A DNA stretch of 64,000 nucleotides from GCA-003244245 sp050699595 (GTDB lineage: Bacteria; Actinomycetota; Actinomycetes; Mycobacteriales; Pseudonocardiaceae), in the NCBI GenBank assembly GCA_050699595.1, contig JBOHFI010000017.1, forward strand, positions 25,238-89,237, in the 5' to 3' direction. Of this stretch, positions 51,475 through 60,809 are shown in pieces (within the stretch, counting starts at the first letter, position 1; each line of letters opens with the position of its first letter). The translations under genes and the position numbers were made by a program. The notes below the pieces were generated by a model. That model saw only the letters and a program-made list of their open reading frames with translations. It did no database searches and had not been told where the DNA came from.

Positions 51475-53850
51475 ATGCATCGCGTCTCGGTCACTCACCA
51501 AACCCCGGATATGTCAGACCCAGACATGTCAGACCCAGACATGTCACAGTCCGAGGTGGCAGCCGAGCAGGACTACCTCACATTGCTCTACCAGCATCTC
51601 GACGAACGCCGCCGTTACACCTCGCGGCGCCTGGCCGAGGTGTTGCGAGCTCCCCACACCGGCACCCCCCAAGCGCTCAGCGAGCGGGACGCGGCCGCGG
51701 CGATGTACTCAGAGCAGCTCGCCACCCTGGACGGTGTCGAACAGGGCCTGTGCTTCGGGCGGCTCGACCTGAACCACGATGAGGAGGAGGACGGAGACGG
51801 GCGGCGCTATATCGGGCGGCTCGGGCTGCTCGACGAGGAGCACGACTACCAGCCGCTGCTCATCGACTGGCGGGCGCCCGCGGCGCGCCCGTTCTACACC
51901 GCGACCGCCGCCCGCCCCGAGGGCGTTCACCGCCGCCGGCACATCCGGACCCGCAGCCGAACGGTGCTCGCCGTCGAGGACGAGGTGCTCAGGTTCCACG
52001 AGGACGACGGCGGTGCCGGGCAGGATTCGACCCGAACCAGTCTGACCAGCGAGGCGGCGCTGATGGCCGCGCTGACCCAGAGCCGGACCGGCCAGATGTC
52101 CGACATCGTCGCGACCATTCAGGCCGAGCAGGACCGGATCATCCGCGCCAAGCCCCAGGGCGTGCTGGTCGTGCAGGGTGGGCCGGGCACCGGTAAGACC
52201 GCGGTCGCGCTGCACCGGGCGGCGTACCTGCTGTACACGCACCGCAGGCAGCTGGCCAAGAGCGGCGTGCTGGTCGTCGGGCCCAACTCGACGTTCCTGC
52301 GCTACATCGGGCATGTGCTGCCCTCGCTGGGCGAGACCAGCGTGCTGCTGTGCACGGTCGCGCAGCTGCATCCGGGGCTGCACGCCCGCGGTGTCGAGCC
52401 CGACGAGACCGCGGCGGTCAAGGGGCGCCTGGAGATGGCGAAGGTGCTGGCCGCAGCGATCCGGGACCGCCAGCAGGTGCCCACGGAACCGATCGAGCTC
52501 ACCGTCGAGGGTCAGCTCGTCCGGCTGGACGAGCGGGTGAGCCTGGCGGCCCGCACCCAGGCGCGGCGCTCCCGCCGGCCGCACAACGAGGCCAGGCGGA
52601 TCTTCCACCAGGAGGTGGTGACGGCGCTGGCCGAGCAGGTCGCGAACAAGCTCGGCGGCCGGGGCCGGGAACTGCTGAGCCGGGACGACGTGGCGGATAT
52701 CCGCGCCGAGCTGCGGGCCAGTCCGGAGCTCGGCGCCGCTCTGGAGACGCTGTGGCCGATGCTGTCGCCGGAGCGGCTGCTCACCGACCTCTACGCCGAC
52801 CCCCGTCGGCTGGCAGGCATCACCCAGCGCATCCTGGACCCTCAGGAGTGTGACCTGCTGGCCCGGACCGCGCCGGACCCGGAAGCCGACCCGGAGCAGG
52901 TGTGGACGCCCGCCGACGTTGCGCTGCTGGACGAGGCCGCCGAGCTGCTCGGCTCCGACGGCAGCGAGCAGGCCGCCCGCGAGGCCGCCGCGCTGCGCGA
53001 GGAGCTGCAGTACGCGCAGGGCGTGCTGGACATCCTGGACGTCGACGAGGACCTGGACCCTGAGCTGCTGCGGGCCACTGACCTCATCGACGCCGACCGG
53101 CTGGCCGACCGGCAGCGGCAGCGCCACCTCGGCAGCACCGCCGAGCGCGCGGCGGCCGACCGGACCTGGACCTACGGTCACATCATCATTGATGAGGCGC
53201 AGGAGCTGTCCCCGATGGCGTGGCGGGTGCTCATGCGGCGCTGCCCCAGCCGCTCGATGACGGTGGTCGGGGACCTCGCCCAGACCGGGAACCGGGCCGG
53301 CGCGGGTTCCTGGCAGGACGTGCTCGGCCCCTACGTGGCGCAGCGGTGGCGGCTGGAGGAGCTGACGATCAACTACCGGAACCCTTCCGAGGTTGCGGAG
53401 CTGGCCGAGAAGGTGCTCGCCGCGATCGACGTCGACATCACCCCGCCGCGGTCGGTGCGCCGCAGCGGCGCGGCGCCCCGCGCCGTCCGGGTCTCTGGAC
53501 TACCCGGGGAACTCGCCGCTGAGCTGTCCGCGGTGGTCGCCGAGGAAGCCGCTGCGGTGGGTGCGGGCCGGGTGGGCGTGCTCGGGCCGGTCGCCTGGGT
53601 CGATGAGCTGAGCACAACCCTGCCTGCGGCCAGTGGCGCGGACCTCGACGCGCCGGTGACCGTGCTCACCGTCGCCCAGGCCAAGGGCCTCGAGTTCGAC
53701 GCGGTGGTGCTCCTGGACCCGGCGGCGATCGTGGCCGAGTCACCACGCGGCCTCAGCGACCTCTACGTCGCCCTCACCCGCACCACCCACCGCCTATGCA
53801 TCGTGCACCCCGGCGAGCTACCCGACGTACTCACCACACCCCAGCCCTGA
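51475..53850 (+). CDS. helR: HelR/HelD-type RNA polymerase recycling helicase
   Basis: 791 residues. UvrD/Rep-like helicase: GGPGTGKTAVALHRAAYLLY (near 235), GPNSTFLRYIGHVLPSLGE, IIIDEAQELSPMAWRVLMRR, VGDLAQTGNRAG, LTINYRNPSEVAELAE and a C-terminal LTVAQAKGLEFDAVVLLDP, DLYVALTRTTHRL. The N-terminal coiled coil (EVAAEQDYLTLLYQHLDERR) matches HelD proteins, which displace stalled RNA polymerase; the actinobacterial HelR branch gives rifamycin resistance. I saw no rifamycin-associated element upstream. A 15-bp tandem repeat (51511-51540) yields DMSDPDMSDPDMS, so the exact start is uncertain. Confidence 0.88.
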   Translation: MHRVSVTHQTPDMSDPDMSDPDMSQSEVAAEQDYLTLLYQHLDERRRYTSRRLAEVLRAPHTGTPQALSERDAAAAMYSEQLATLDGVEQGLCFGRLDLNHDEEEDGDGRRYIGRLGLLDEEHDYQPLLIDWRAPAARPFYTATAARPEGVHRRRHIRTRSRTVLAVEDEVLRFHEDDGGAGQDSTRTSLTSEAALMAALTQSRTGQMSDIVATIQAEQDRIIRAKPQGVLVVQGGPGTGKTAVALHRAAYLLYTHRRQLAKSGVLVVGPNSTFLRYIGHVLPSLGETSVLLCTVAQLHPGLHARGVEPDETAAVKGRLEMAKVLAAAIRDRQQVPTEPIELTVEGQLVRLDERVSLAARTQARRSRRPHNEARRIFHQEVVTALAEQVANKLGGRGRELLSRDDVADIRAELRASPELGAALETLWPMLSPERLLTDLYADPRRLAGITQRILDPQECDLLARTAPDPEADPEQVWTPADVALLDEAAELLGSDGSEQAAREAAALREELQYAQGVLDILDVDEDLDPELLRATDLIDADRLADRQRQRHLGSTAERAAADRTWTYGHIIIDEAQELSPMAWRVLMRRCPSRSMTVVGDLAQTGNRAGAGSWQDVLGPYVAQRWRLEELTINYRNPSEVAELAEKVLAAIDVDITPPRSVRRSGAAPRAVRVSGLPGELAAELSAVVAEEAAAVGAGRVGVLGPVAWVDELSTTLPAASGADLDAPVTVLTVAQAKGLEFDAVVLLDPAAIVAESPRGLSDLYVALTRTTHRLCIVHPGELPDVLTTPQP

Positions 53851-53982
53851 CTCCGCGCAAAGGTCACTCGTGCTAGTCGCGAAGAAACTCGGTGTGTTCT
53901 GCGGCGCTGGTGACCTTCTGTAGCCGCCTCGTCACCACGCTACTGTGGCGGAAGGAGATGTCCTCGCGCGAGGGGAGGGGCC

Positions 53983-54618
53983 GTGGAGATCAGTGAGTAC
54001 CAGCGTGCAGCTCGAGAGACGAGTCAGCTTCGGCTGGGTGGCCCCCATAGTGCGGTCGCGCCGATGCTCGGTCTGGCCAGTGAGACGGGCGCGATCCCCA
54101 ACGTATATAAAGAAGTATCTACGCGATGGCATCGACCTCATCGCCAATCGTGAGTTCCTGCACGAAGAGCTCGGCGATCTCCTTTGGTATGTCGCAGCAG
54201 TCGCGACGGCATGCGACCTCATTCGGAGGAAATCGCTGTGGCAAACCTACGCCGTACCCGTGATCGCTATCCGCGCCACCATGACCTGCGCCAGCCCGAC
54301 GAGCTACCGGTGTTCGATTCCTGCTATCCCCCGCATGAACGATTCCCGCGTCGCGTGGTTGTGGAATTCGCTGAGCGGTCGCTACCCTCTGGTCGTGCTT
54401 CGGCCGTGCTCACGCTGGTCAGCGTCGAGCCCAATGCGTTCCCAGAAGGCCCTACGAGGCTCATGGACCTCGAAGCTGAGAAACTGCCATCCTGGCTCTG
54501 GCGACGCGCCGTGTGCCAGGGGTTCCGGGCCATGCATCAACTCGGCGAGAACGGTGGTGGCTATCTCGTTGCCGATCTCGATGGTCGAATACTGAGTTAC
54601 CAGAAGGTGCTGGCGTGA
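53983..54618 (+). pseudogene. MazG-like nucleotide pyrophosphohydrolase with two compensating frameshifts
   Basis: From the GTG at 53983 one frame reads EISEYQRAARETSQ and APMLGLASETGAIPNVYK, then stops. The next frame continues the MazG pattern (KKYLRDGIDLIANREFLHEE, ELGDLLWYVAAVATACDL, with the ExxD metal motif EELGD). The first frame then resumes with SEEIAVANLRRTRDRYP and runs to 54618. The shifts lie near 54113 (an extra A in AAAGAAG) and near 54222. The distal part (RFPRRVVVEFAERSLPSG) is a domain often fused behind MazG. As written the gene is broken, unless the assembly is wrong or translation shifts frame. Its end overlaps the next gene by GTGA. Confidence 0.7.
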
Positions 54619-55148
54619 GCGCATCAGACAACACGGACCAACGTGAGGAAATTCGTCGGCTGCATCGCGAGAAGGACGCCGCCTACCGTGACGCCTGGAA
54701 GAAACGCGGCGAGGTGATCGGTGTCCTGGCCAACATCGCGCGTAAGGTCGATCGACTTACGTATGTCCTCGATGGTGCACCGACTACGACGGACGAGTCG
54801 CTGAGGGACACGGCTATTGACCTCCTGGTCTACAGCCTCAAGTATCAGACGTATCTCGCCGATCTTGATCCAGTCGTCGCTAAGAAGCTGTTCGCTGGCA
54901 GCAACCTGGGTCTACCCTACAGCGACGGTCCAGACGGATTTGAGCATTTGCTGTCACAGGTCGACATGCCCGGGACGGATGCTCAGCGCATGACTTCTGC
55001 CGACGCGGTCCGGTTCGTGCTGACGTGCTTCGACGAGCTTGAGGCATGTTTCACCGGGCTCCTCACCGCTGCGCCGGCCCATGCTCGCCTCGCGTGCGCT
55101 CAAGAGCTCACAGATGCGGCGGTGTGTCTCCTGGCGACATTCCGCTGA
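54615..55148 (+). CDS. DUF1599/Nmad1-like nucleotide-modification-associated protein
   Basis: 177 residues from the GTG at 54615, coupled to the MazG-like gene. LHREKDAAYRDAWKKRGEVI, GVLANIARKVDRL and ESLRDTAIDLLVYSLKYQTY follow the DUF1599 (nucleotide modification associated domain 1) pattern K.xxYxxAW...KxxRL...D...YxxKY. That domain is found with phage and bacterial base-modification genes. The C-terminal 90 residues are helical and unrecognised. It is intact, unlike its upstream neighbour. Confidence 0.6.
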   Translation: MSASDNTDQREEIRRLHREKDAAYRDAWKKRGEVIGVLANIARKVDRLTYVLDGAPTTTDESLRDTAIDLLVYSLKYQTYLADLDPVVAKKLFAGSNLGLPYSDGPDGFEHLLSQVDMPGTDAQRMTSADAVRFVLTCFDELEACFTGLLTAAPAHARLACAQELTDAAVCLLATFR

Positions 55149-55212
55149 AGTGGCCTCAGCGCTGTTAGGGTGACTGCCTCTCCGAGTGATGGATGGAAAG
55201 GAGCGGTAGTCG

Positions 55213-56196
55213 ATGCGTGCCCAAGACGTGCTCAAGCTTCTCGCGGATCTTGAGCACGAACTGTTGTCTGGTGCTCGTTCGGTGGGCATTCTCGGGTTGA
55301 CCAGCGTAACACTTGACATTCTTGATTCTCTCGCACCGTCCGGCCTCGCGTCCACCGTGGTTGCGGCATATGTGCCCGGAGCTGACGCAGCCCAACGGAA
55401 CAACCTGCCACTGTCGGTGCCCGTGCTGCCCTTCGCGGCTCTTTCGAATGACCGTCATGACGTGCTCGTGGTGGCCGCCGACGACGAGAAGGAAGATCTG
55501 CTACGCGCCGCACTCCCTTACATCCAGAATACCCCTACAGTGATCGTTGCCGGCTATGGGCATCTCGCGTTCCGTGATCCCGTCTTTCGCGACGAGTTGG
55601 CACAACTTCTCGTGCCGTCGCTGGCTAACGGGTACCCGCACACCTTGACCCACCTTTATCAGTGCCTCTGCAACGCCGCGCGGCTTGGTCTCAAGGGTGT
55701 GGTGGCAGAGTTCGGCATGTTCAAGGGCGGAACTACCATGTTTCTCTCCCGGGTGATAGAAAGACTAGGCGCAACATGGCCGGTCATCGGCTTCGAAACC
55801 TTCGGTGGTTTCCCATCTCGCCGCAGTCCCCTCGATATATACGACCATCACGATTGCGTTTTCACCGATCTGGCAGCCGTGCAGCGTTACCTCGGTGGTC
55901 GTGACATCGAAATCGTATCGGGTGATATCGTCAACACGTCGACACGGTTGGAGAAGGAGGTCCTCGTACTCAGCTTCATCGACACTGACAATTACAGTTC
56001 CGCCACTGCCGCGCTCAAGATGGTGACGGAGCGGACGGTCGCCGGTGGCGCGATCATCTTCGATCATTTCACCGGTGTCGATCGTTTCCGTTACACGCTC
56101 GGCGAGCGCATGGCGGGCAGTGTACTTCTCGACGACCCACGCTACTTCCATCTGCACGGAACGGGGGTCTTCTACCGGCAATGTCTGACAAGGTAG
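55213..56196 (+). CDS. TylF/MycF-type methyltransferase with N-terminal Rossmann-like domain
   Basis: 327 residues from the ATG at 55213, with AAAGGAG upstream. The C-terminal half is a class I methyltransferase of the macrocin O-methyltransferase type: VVAEFGMFKGGTTMFLSRVI (SAM loop, about 163-182), VIGFETFGGFPSR, LVLSFIDTDNYSSATAALKM and GGAIIFDHFTGVDRFR. The first 130 residues (SVGILGLTSVTLDILDSLAP, HDVLVVAADDEKEDLL) look like a small Rossmann or transcarboxylase-like module. Members methylate sugar hydroxyls in secondary metabolism; the substrate here is unknown. The next gene starts 12 bp later, so they are one operon. Confidence 0.75.
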   Translation: MRAQDVLKLLADLEHELLSGARSVGILGLTSVTLDILDSLAPSGLASTVVAAYVPGADAAQRNNLPLSVPVLPFAALSNDRHDVLVVAADDEKEDLLRAALPYIQNTPTVIVAGYGHLAFRDPVFRDELAQLLVPSLANGYPHTLTHLYQCLCNAARLGLKGVVAEFGMFKGGTTMFLSRVIERLGATWPVIGFETFGGFPSRRSPLDIYDHHDCVFTDLAAVQRYLGGRDIEIVSGDIVNTSTRLEKEVLVLSFIDTDNYSSATAALKMVTERTVAGGAIIFDHFTGVDRFRYTLGERMAGSVLLDDPRYFHLHGTGVFYRQCLTR

Positions 56197-56208
56197 AGAG
56201 GAGGGAGA

Positions 56209-57219
56209 ATGAAAAGTGCACCAGTCCCGCGTCGACGGGTCTACGATCTCTACTGGTACTTCGCCTCGGAGCGGCAAGCAGCTTTCGAGCGTCGCATCTC
56301 CGGCGAGCAGCAGCCGTGGACCAAGGATCCCATCCTGCAGGAATTCAAATTCTGCAACGTCTATCGGGCTGCGGACCGCGTATCTCAGTACATGATCCGA
56401 GAGATCTGCTATCACGGCGAGTCCTGCACGCCTGCGGATAGACTGTTTCAGATCGTGGCGTTCCGCACATTCAGCAAGATCGAGACGTGGATGACCGTCC
56501 ACGATTTTCTCGGCCGCTATCCCACACTTGACGACCTCGGTGACGGAAGTTTCACAAAAGGTCTCGACCATGCGAAGGAGTGTAATGGTGGGCTCTACAC
56601 CGGCGCTTTCATCTTGTGTGCCACAAACGCCTACGGGCAGGCATCCAAGCATCTCAACCACATCGAGTTGTTCCGGCACATGTTTCTGCACGATCAACTT
56701 GGCGACCGACTGCTTTCCGCAGATTCCCTGCGCGAGGTCTACGAATTGTTGCACGGCTATCCCCTGATGGGCGACTTCATGTCTTACCAGACTATGATCG
56801 ACCTCAATTATTCCGACCTCGTCAACTTCTCCGAGAACGAGTTCACCAAAGCCGGGCCGGGCGCGCTGAGAGGCATCATGAAGGTGTTCGAGAGTCTTGG
56901 CGACTACACGCCCACCGACGCCATACTGTGGATGGTGGACCGTCAGGAGGAGGAGTTCGAGCGCCTTGGCCTGCGATTTGACGGACTGTGGGGCCGGCCG
57001 CTGCATGCTATAGACTGCCAGGGATTATTCTGTGAAACGGACAAATACTGCCGCGAAGCAGTACCTGAGTTGACCAGTGCCCGCAAGCGCATCAAAGCGC
57101 GCTTCTCGGTCACACAGAAGCCCATCGAACTCTTCTTCCCGCCGAAGTGGGGGATCAATGACAAGCTCCCCGTAGGATCGGTATTCGGCGCGCCTTCCAT
57201 CGTAAGGAAGGAGAAGTAG
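56209..57219 (+). CDS. Putative DNA base hypermodification protein (HMUDK_hel/aGPT-Pplase-like)
   Basis: 336 residues from the ATG at 56209 with AGGAGGGAG upstream. It matches the helical family linked to thymine hypermodification in phages: DLYWYFASERQAAFERR (13-29), PWTKDPILQEFKFCNVYRAA and DRVSQYMIREI (36-66), a HhH-like AGPGALRG (215-222) and AIDCQGLFCETDKYCRE (267-283). Phage relatives act on pyrophosphorylated 5-hydroxymethyluracil in DNA, attaching amino or putrescine groups, and the fold is related to HhH DNA glycosylases. A chromosomal copy with MazG-like, Nmad1-like and methyltransferase genes suggests a base or nucleotide modification pathway. The family call is from memory of conserved motifs. 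Confidence 0.65.
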   Translation: MKSAPVPRRRVYDLYWYFASERQAAFERRISGEQQPWTKDPILQEFKFCNVYRAADRVSQYMIREICYHGESCTPADRLFQIVAFRTFSKIETWMTVHDFLGRYPTLDDLGDGSFTKGLDHAKECNGGLYTGAFILCATNAYGQASKHLNHIELFRHMFLHDQLGDRLLSADSLREVYELLHGYPLMGDFMSYQTMIDLNYSDLVNFSENEFTKAGPGALRGIMKVFESLGDYTPTDAILWMVDRQEEEFERLGLRFDGLWGRPLHAIDCQGLFCETDKYCREAVPELTSARKRIKARFSVTQKPIELFFPPKWGINDKLPVGSVFGAPSIVRKEK

Positions 57220-57344
57220 TAGCCGGTTGCTCCGATTCTCACTTGGTCTGACCCGATAAGCAACGTAACCCCCTCGGGTCTTCTGGGAGTCTCAAGCTTG
57301 CATTCGGCCATCGCCGATGCCCTCACCGGGGAGATGACAACACC

Positions 57345-58535
57345 GTGACCGCCAACCGCACCATCGCCGAGGACTTGCGTGCCACGCTGGTCGGACAGCT
57401 GACCCGAGGGGGGTTTTTCGGCGATCCGGCGTGGCGTGATGCCTTCGCCACGGTGCCCCGCGAGGTATTCGTACCCTATTTTTTCCTCCCGTGGCGGGGT
57501 CGGCCCGGCTGGCGTCTGGCCGAGGCCGATGACGAATGGCGCCGCGGTGTGTACGCCGATGACGCGCTGGTCACCCAGCTCAACGGCGACGATGACGCCG
57601 CACTGGCCGCGCGCCGAGGACAGGCCGTGGAAGGGCGGCCCACCTCCTCCAGTTCCGCGCCGGGCCTGATGGCCGCCATGCTGCACAGCCTGGGCGTGGC
57701 GGAGGGCATGACCGTGCTGGAGGTCGGCACCGGCAGCGGCTACAACGCCGCTCTGCTCGCGGCGCGCCTCGGCGATGACGCCGTGACCAGCGTCGAGCTG
57801 GACCCCGCTCTCGCCCAGCGGGCCCGCATCGCCCTGGCCACCGCCGGGTACCGTCCCACGGTCGTCACCGGCGACGGCGCGGCCGGGTACCCGCCGAACG
57901 CCCGGTATGACCGAGTGATCGCCACCGTCGCCTTCCCCCGGGTGCCGGCCGCGCACCTGGAGCAGACCCACCCCGGGGCGCTGATCCTCATCCCGCTGAG
58001 CTTCGCCGGCCGCGGCGGGCTGATGGCCCTGCTGCGCCGCGATGAGACCGGCGGGGCGAGCGGAGCGTTTCTCGCTCAGTACGGCGGGTTCATGGCCGTG
58101 CGCAGCGTCTCCGAGCCCGCCGCGCCGAAGATCCGGCCGCGCCTGCTGAAGACCGCTCATCCGACCGAGGTCCCGCCCGCCGCGCTCACCGACGCCCACC
58201 CGGCCGCGTTCTACCTCTCGCTGTGCTGCCCCTGCCCGTACACGACACTGGGCTTCACCCCCGATGACGACAGCACCGGCCCACAGACCTGGGGCCAGGG
58301 AGCCGACGGGTCCACCTTCGCCCTCACCACCAGTGACGGCACCACCCACGTCGCCGCCGAGGGCCCACTGTGGGACACCCTCGACACCGCCTACACCCAG
58401 TGGCGGGCACTGGGCCGACCCGACCGCGATCGCTTCGGCGTCACCGCCACCGGCGAAGCACGGCAGTGGGTCTGGCTCGACCACCCCGACCATGTGATCA
58501 CCGAACTGAGCGCACACGGCGGCGGGCAGCGCTAG
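57345..58535 (+). CDS. PIMT-type methyltransferase, RiPP-associated
   Basis: 396 residues from a GTG at 57345 with GGGGAG upstream. Protein-isoaspartate methyltransferase core: TVLEVGTGSGYNAALLAARL (123-142), VTSVELDPALAQRARIAL, VVTGDGAAGYPPNARYDRVI and ATVAFPRVP. The N-terminal 100 residues (AFATVPREVFVPYFFLPWRG) and the C-terminal domain (DRFGVTATGEARQWVWLDHP) are those of stand-alone methyltransferases in actinobacterial lanthipeptide and graspetide loci, not of housekeeping Pcm. A 62-bp piece of this gene is duplicated at 62797-62858. No lanthipeptide dehydratase or precursor is adjacent. Confidence 0.75.
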   Translation: MTANRTIAEDLRATLVGQLTRGGFFGDPAWRDAFATVPREVFVPYFFLPWRGRPGWRLAEADDEWRRGVYADDALVTQLNGDDDAALAARRGQAVEGRPTSSSSAPGLMAAMLHSLGVAEGMTVLEVGTGSGYNAALLAARLGDDAVTSVELDPALAQRARIALATAGYRPTVVTGDGAAGYPPNARYDRVIATVAFPRVPAAHLEQTHPGALILIPLSFAGRGGLMALLRRDETGGASGAFLAQYGGFMAVRSVSEPAAPKIRPRLLKTAHPTEVPPAALTDAHPAAFYLSLCCPCPYTTLGFTPDDDSTGPQTWGQGADGSTFALTTSDGTTHVAAEGPLWDTLDTAYTQWRALGRPDRDRFGVTATGEARQWVWLDHPDHVITELSAHGGGQR

Positions 58536-58716
58536 CGCATCGCCGCCGAAGTCCGTGCTGTCGCCCGCGCCCGCCGCGTCACCCGGGCTTGTCGCGCAGC
58601 CCGGCACCAGGTGTGTGACGCACTGTGGCCGCGGTGACCAGGACGACGGCGGGACATGGCCCGCGGCCGGCTTGTCGGGCTGTCACCCCCGCTGCCACCC
58701 TCTAGGGTTGGCGGGC

Positions 58717-60252
58717 ATGACGGTCGATGCGGGGGAGTTGGCGGCGGGCCGGGTGCGGGTGCGGACCTTGCGGCGGAGCCTGGGTCTGCTCCTGGCCACC
58801 TATCGCAACGCGGCCGGGGTCTCGCAGCCCGAGCTGGCTCAGGTTCTCGGGCGGACCCGGAGCACGATCTCGAAGGTCGAGCACGGTGCTCGGGGGATGC
58901 CCGGGGAGCAGTGGAAGATCACCGATGAGGTGTGCCGGGCTGAGGGCGCTCTGATGGCTGAGCACAGCGTGCTGGCCCGGGCTGAACAGGACTACCGTGG
59001 TCTGTGCCGGGCCCGCCAGCGTCAGGCGCGGCAGGCGGCGGCGCGGGCTGGCGTGGACGCCCTCCGGGCCGCATCCGCGCTCGTGTCCGCCGCGCGGGAC
59101 CGTGACCAGGTGAGTGGGCGCGACGCGTGGCCGGGGATAGCGAGCGCGGACCGGGAGTTGGCCGAGGAGCTGATGCGAGAGGTGATCACGATCTTGGCGC
59201 GGTCCCTGGGTCGTCGTGAGGCGCTGCGGGTCGCCCGGTGGGCACTGGCGGCCCTGAGCCTGTCCGGTCTGGACCCCGACGAGTGCACCCGGACCGTGCA
59301 GGCTGTGGAGGATCCCCGCCGGGTGGACGCCCGGGTCGTGAGCAACCTGGCCACCACCCTCGCGTATTGCAAGCGCCAAGCAGACGCCCTCGGCCCGGGT
59401 GAGGTTCTCGATACCGTCCTCGCGCAGCACCAGGTCGTGCGCCGTTTACTCAAGGGCGGTTGCTCGGACGGGCTGCGCAAAGCGCTGCACACTCTGGACA
59501 GCAGCATGGCAATCACAATCGGTGGCTGCTTCCTCGATATGGGTCACTTTGACTCCGCGAGGCGGTACTGCGAGCGCGGTCGCCGAGCCGGTCACGACGC
59601 TGGTAACCCGGCGTGCGCCGCCTATGCGGCGGCCAACACCAGCTTTGTTGCCTTCCTGCGCGGGGACACGCCCGCCGCGCTGGACACCGCCGCCGCCGCG
59701 CGCAGCCTGGCGGCGCGCACCGACGACGCTCAACTCAAAGCCCTCGCTGAGCGCGCGGCCGCCGCCGCCTACGCGCTGGACGGCCAACACGGGCTGTATA
59801 TGTCCGCGTGTGCGCGATCTCACCAATTCCTCGCCGGCGTGACTGCGGGGACCCCGGATTCACTGGCCTACTGGTTCCACGAGGGCGCGCTGGACGGTAG
59901 CCGCAGCAAACTCCTCTGCCTGCTGGGCAGACCACAGGAAGCCGTCGACGCCGCGACCGACGCTTTAGCACGGTACGAGCGCACCCCCTACGTGCATGAC
60001 TCCGCGCTCTGCGAAGTGCGACTAGGCCATGCGCTCGTCCTGTCCCACGACATCACCGAGGCCGCCCGGGTCCTCGGCGACGCGGCCAGCCTGGCCACCC
60101 TCTCCCCACGGCTCGCGGCAGAACTCCACACCGCCCGAGCCCTGATGCACCCCTGGGCCGGCACCCACGCCGTCACCACACTCGACGCCCAGCTGCACGC
60201 GTGCGGGCTCCTGCCGACCACGCCCACCACACCCGGGCCAACCGTGACCTGA
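58717..60252 (+). CDS. XRE regulator with long TPR-like domain
   Basis: 511 residues from the ATG at 58717, 8 nt after TAGGGT, so probably leaderless; the frame is open from 58555 without a start signal. HTH at about 14-70: VRTLRRSLGLLLATYRNAAG, SQPELAQVLGRTRSTISKVE. A long helical repeat region ends TTLDAQLHACGLLPTTP. It lies between two methyltransferase genes and may control the RiPP locus. Confidence 0.8.
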   Translation: MTVDAGELAAGRVRVRTLRRSLGLLLATYRNAAGVSQPELAQVLGRTRSTISKVEHGARGMPGEQWKITDEVCRAEGALMAEHSVLARAEQDYRGLCRARQRQARQAAARAGVDALRAASALVSAARDRDQVSGRDAWPGIASADRELAEELMREVITILARSLGRREALRVARWALAALSLSGLDPDECTRTVQAVEDPRRVDARVVSNLATTLAYCKRQADALGPGEVLDTVLAQHQVVRRLLKGGCSDGLRKALHTLDSSMAITIGGCFLDMGHFDSARRYCERGRRAGHDAGNPACAAYAAANTSFVAFLRGDTPAALDTAAAARSLAARTDDAQLKALAERAAAAAYALDGQHGLYMSACARSHQFLAGVTAGTPDSLAYWFHEGALDGSRSKLLCLLGRPQEAVDAATDALARYERTPYVHDSALCEVRLGHALVLSHDITEAARVLGDAASLATLSPRLAAELHTARALMHPWAGTHAVTTLDAQLHACGLLPTTPTTPGPTVT

Positions 60253-60338
60253 CCGTGCTCACCATGACGCCCCACAACGCCGGTGTCCATGGTGTTGCGC
60301 AGCGCCAGCGGTGTACTCGACGCGGACTGCCCGCCAGT

Positions 60339-60730
60339 TGGTCAGGCCGATGGCGGCGGCGAGTCGGCGAGCGTCGGCACACGAGGGGCCGCCCCGCAGA
60401 CCGGCCTGAAATGCCAGTGCTGCCACCTGATCTTCCTTGCGGACCTCACCGCCCGGGGCGACTCCCACCCGCAAGACGAGTAACCCCCGACCGGACCACG
60501 GTTGAGACCTGCGGTCATACGACTGCGGGGAATGCAGCACCGCGCCCGCGTCGACAGCTTGGTGACCGAACACCGACGGCGGTGTCGATGTCCCCGGACA
60601 GTGCGTGGGCCCCGGCCTGATCCGCCAGGAGCCGGCGTGCGTTGCGCTCGATCACGGAGACCCGGCCCTGGTCGAGGCCGATGAGGTCACCCCGTGGCTC
60701 TGGCTGGGGGCCGCGCGGGAAGGTGCGCTG
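60339..60730 (-). pseudogene. Remnants of an XRE-TPR regulator gene
   Basis: On the minus strand near 60590-60720 one frame reads LIGLDQGRVSVIERNARRLL, an XRE HTH recognition-helix pattern. Near 60339-60385 another reads CADARRLAAAIGLTN, matching the C-terminus of the protein at 62932-63960 (ADARRLAAAIGLTS). About 45 bp are nearly identical between the two sites. The regulator body between them is missing, so this is a gene with a large internal deletion. Confidence 0.65.
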
Positions 60731-60809
60731 GCTCCGGGGGCTGAGTAGGGTTTTCTTCGCCGGAACGGCGTAACCGACCGCCCGGTGCCCGATCGGAAGG
60801 GAGCATCCG

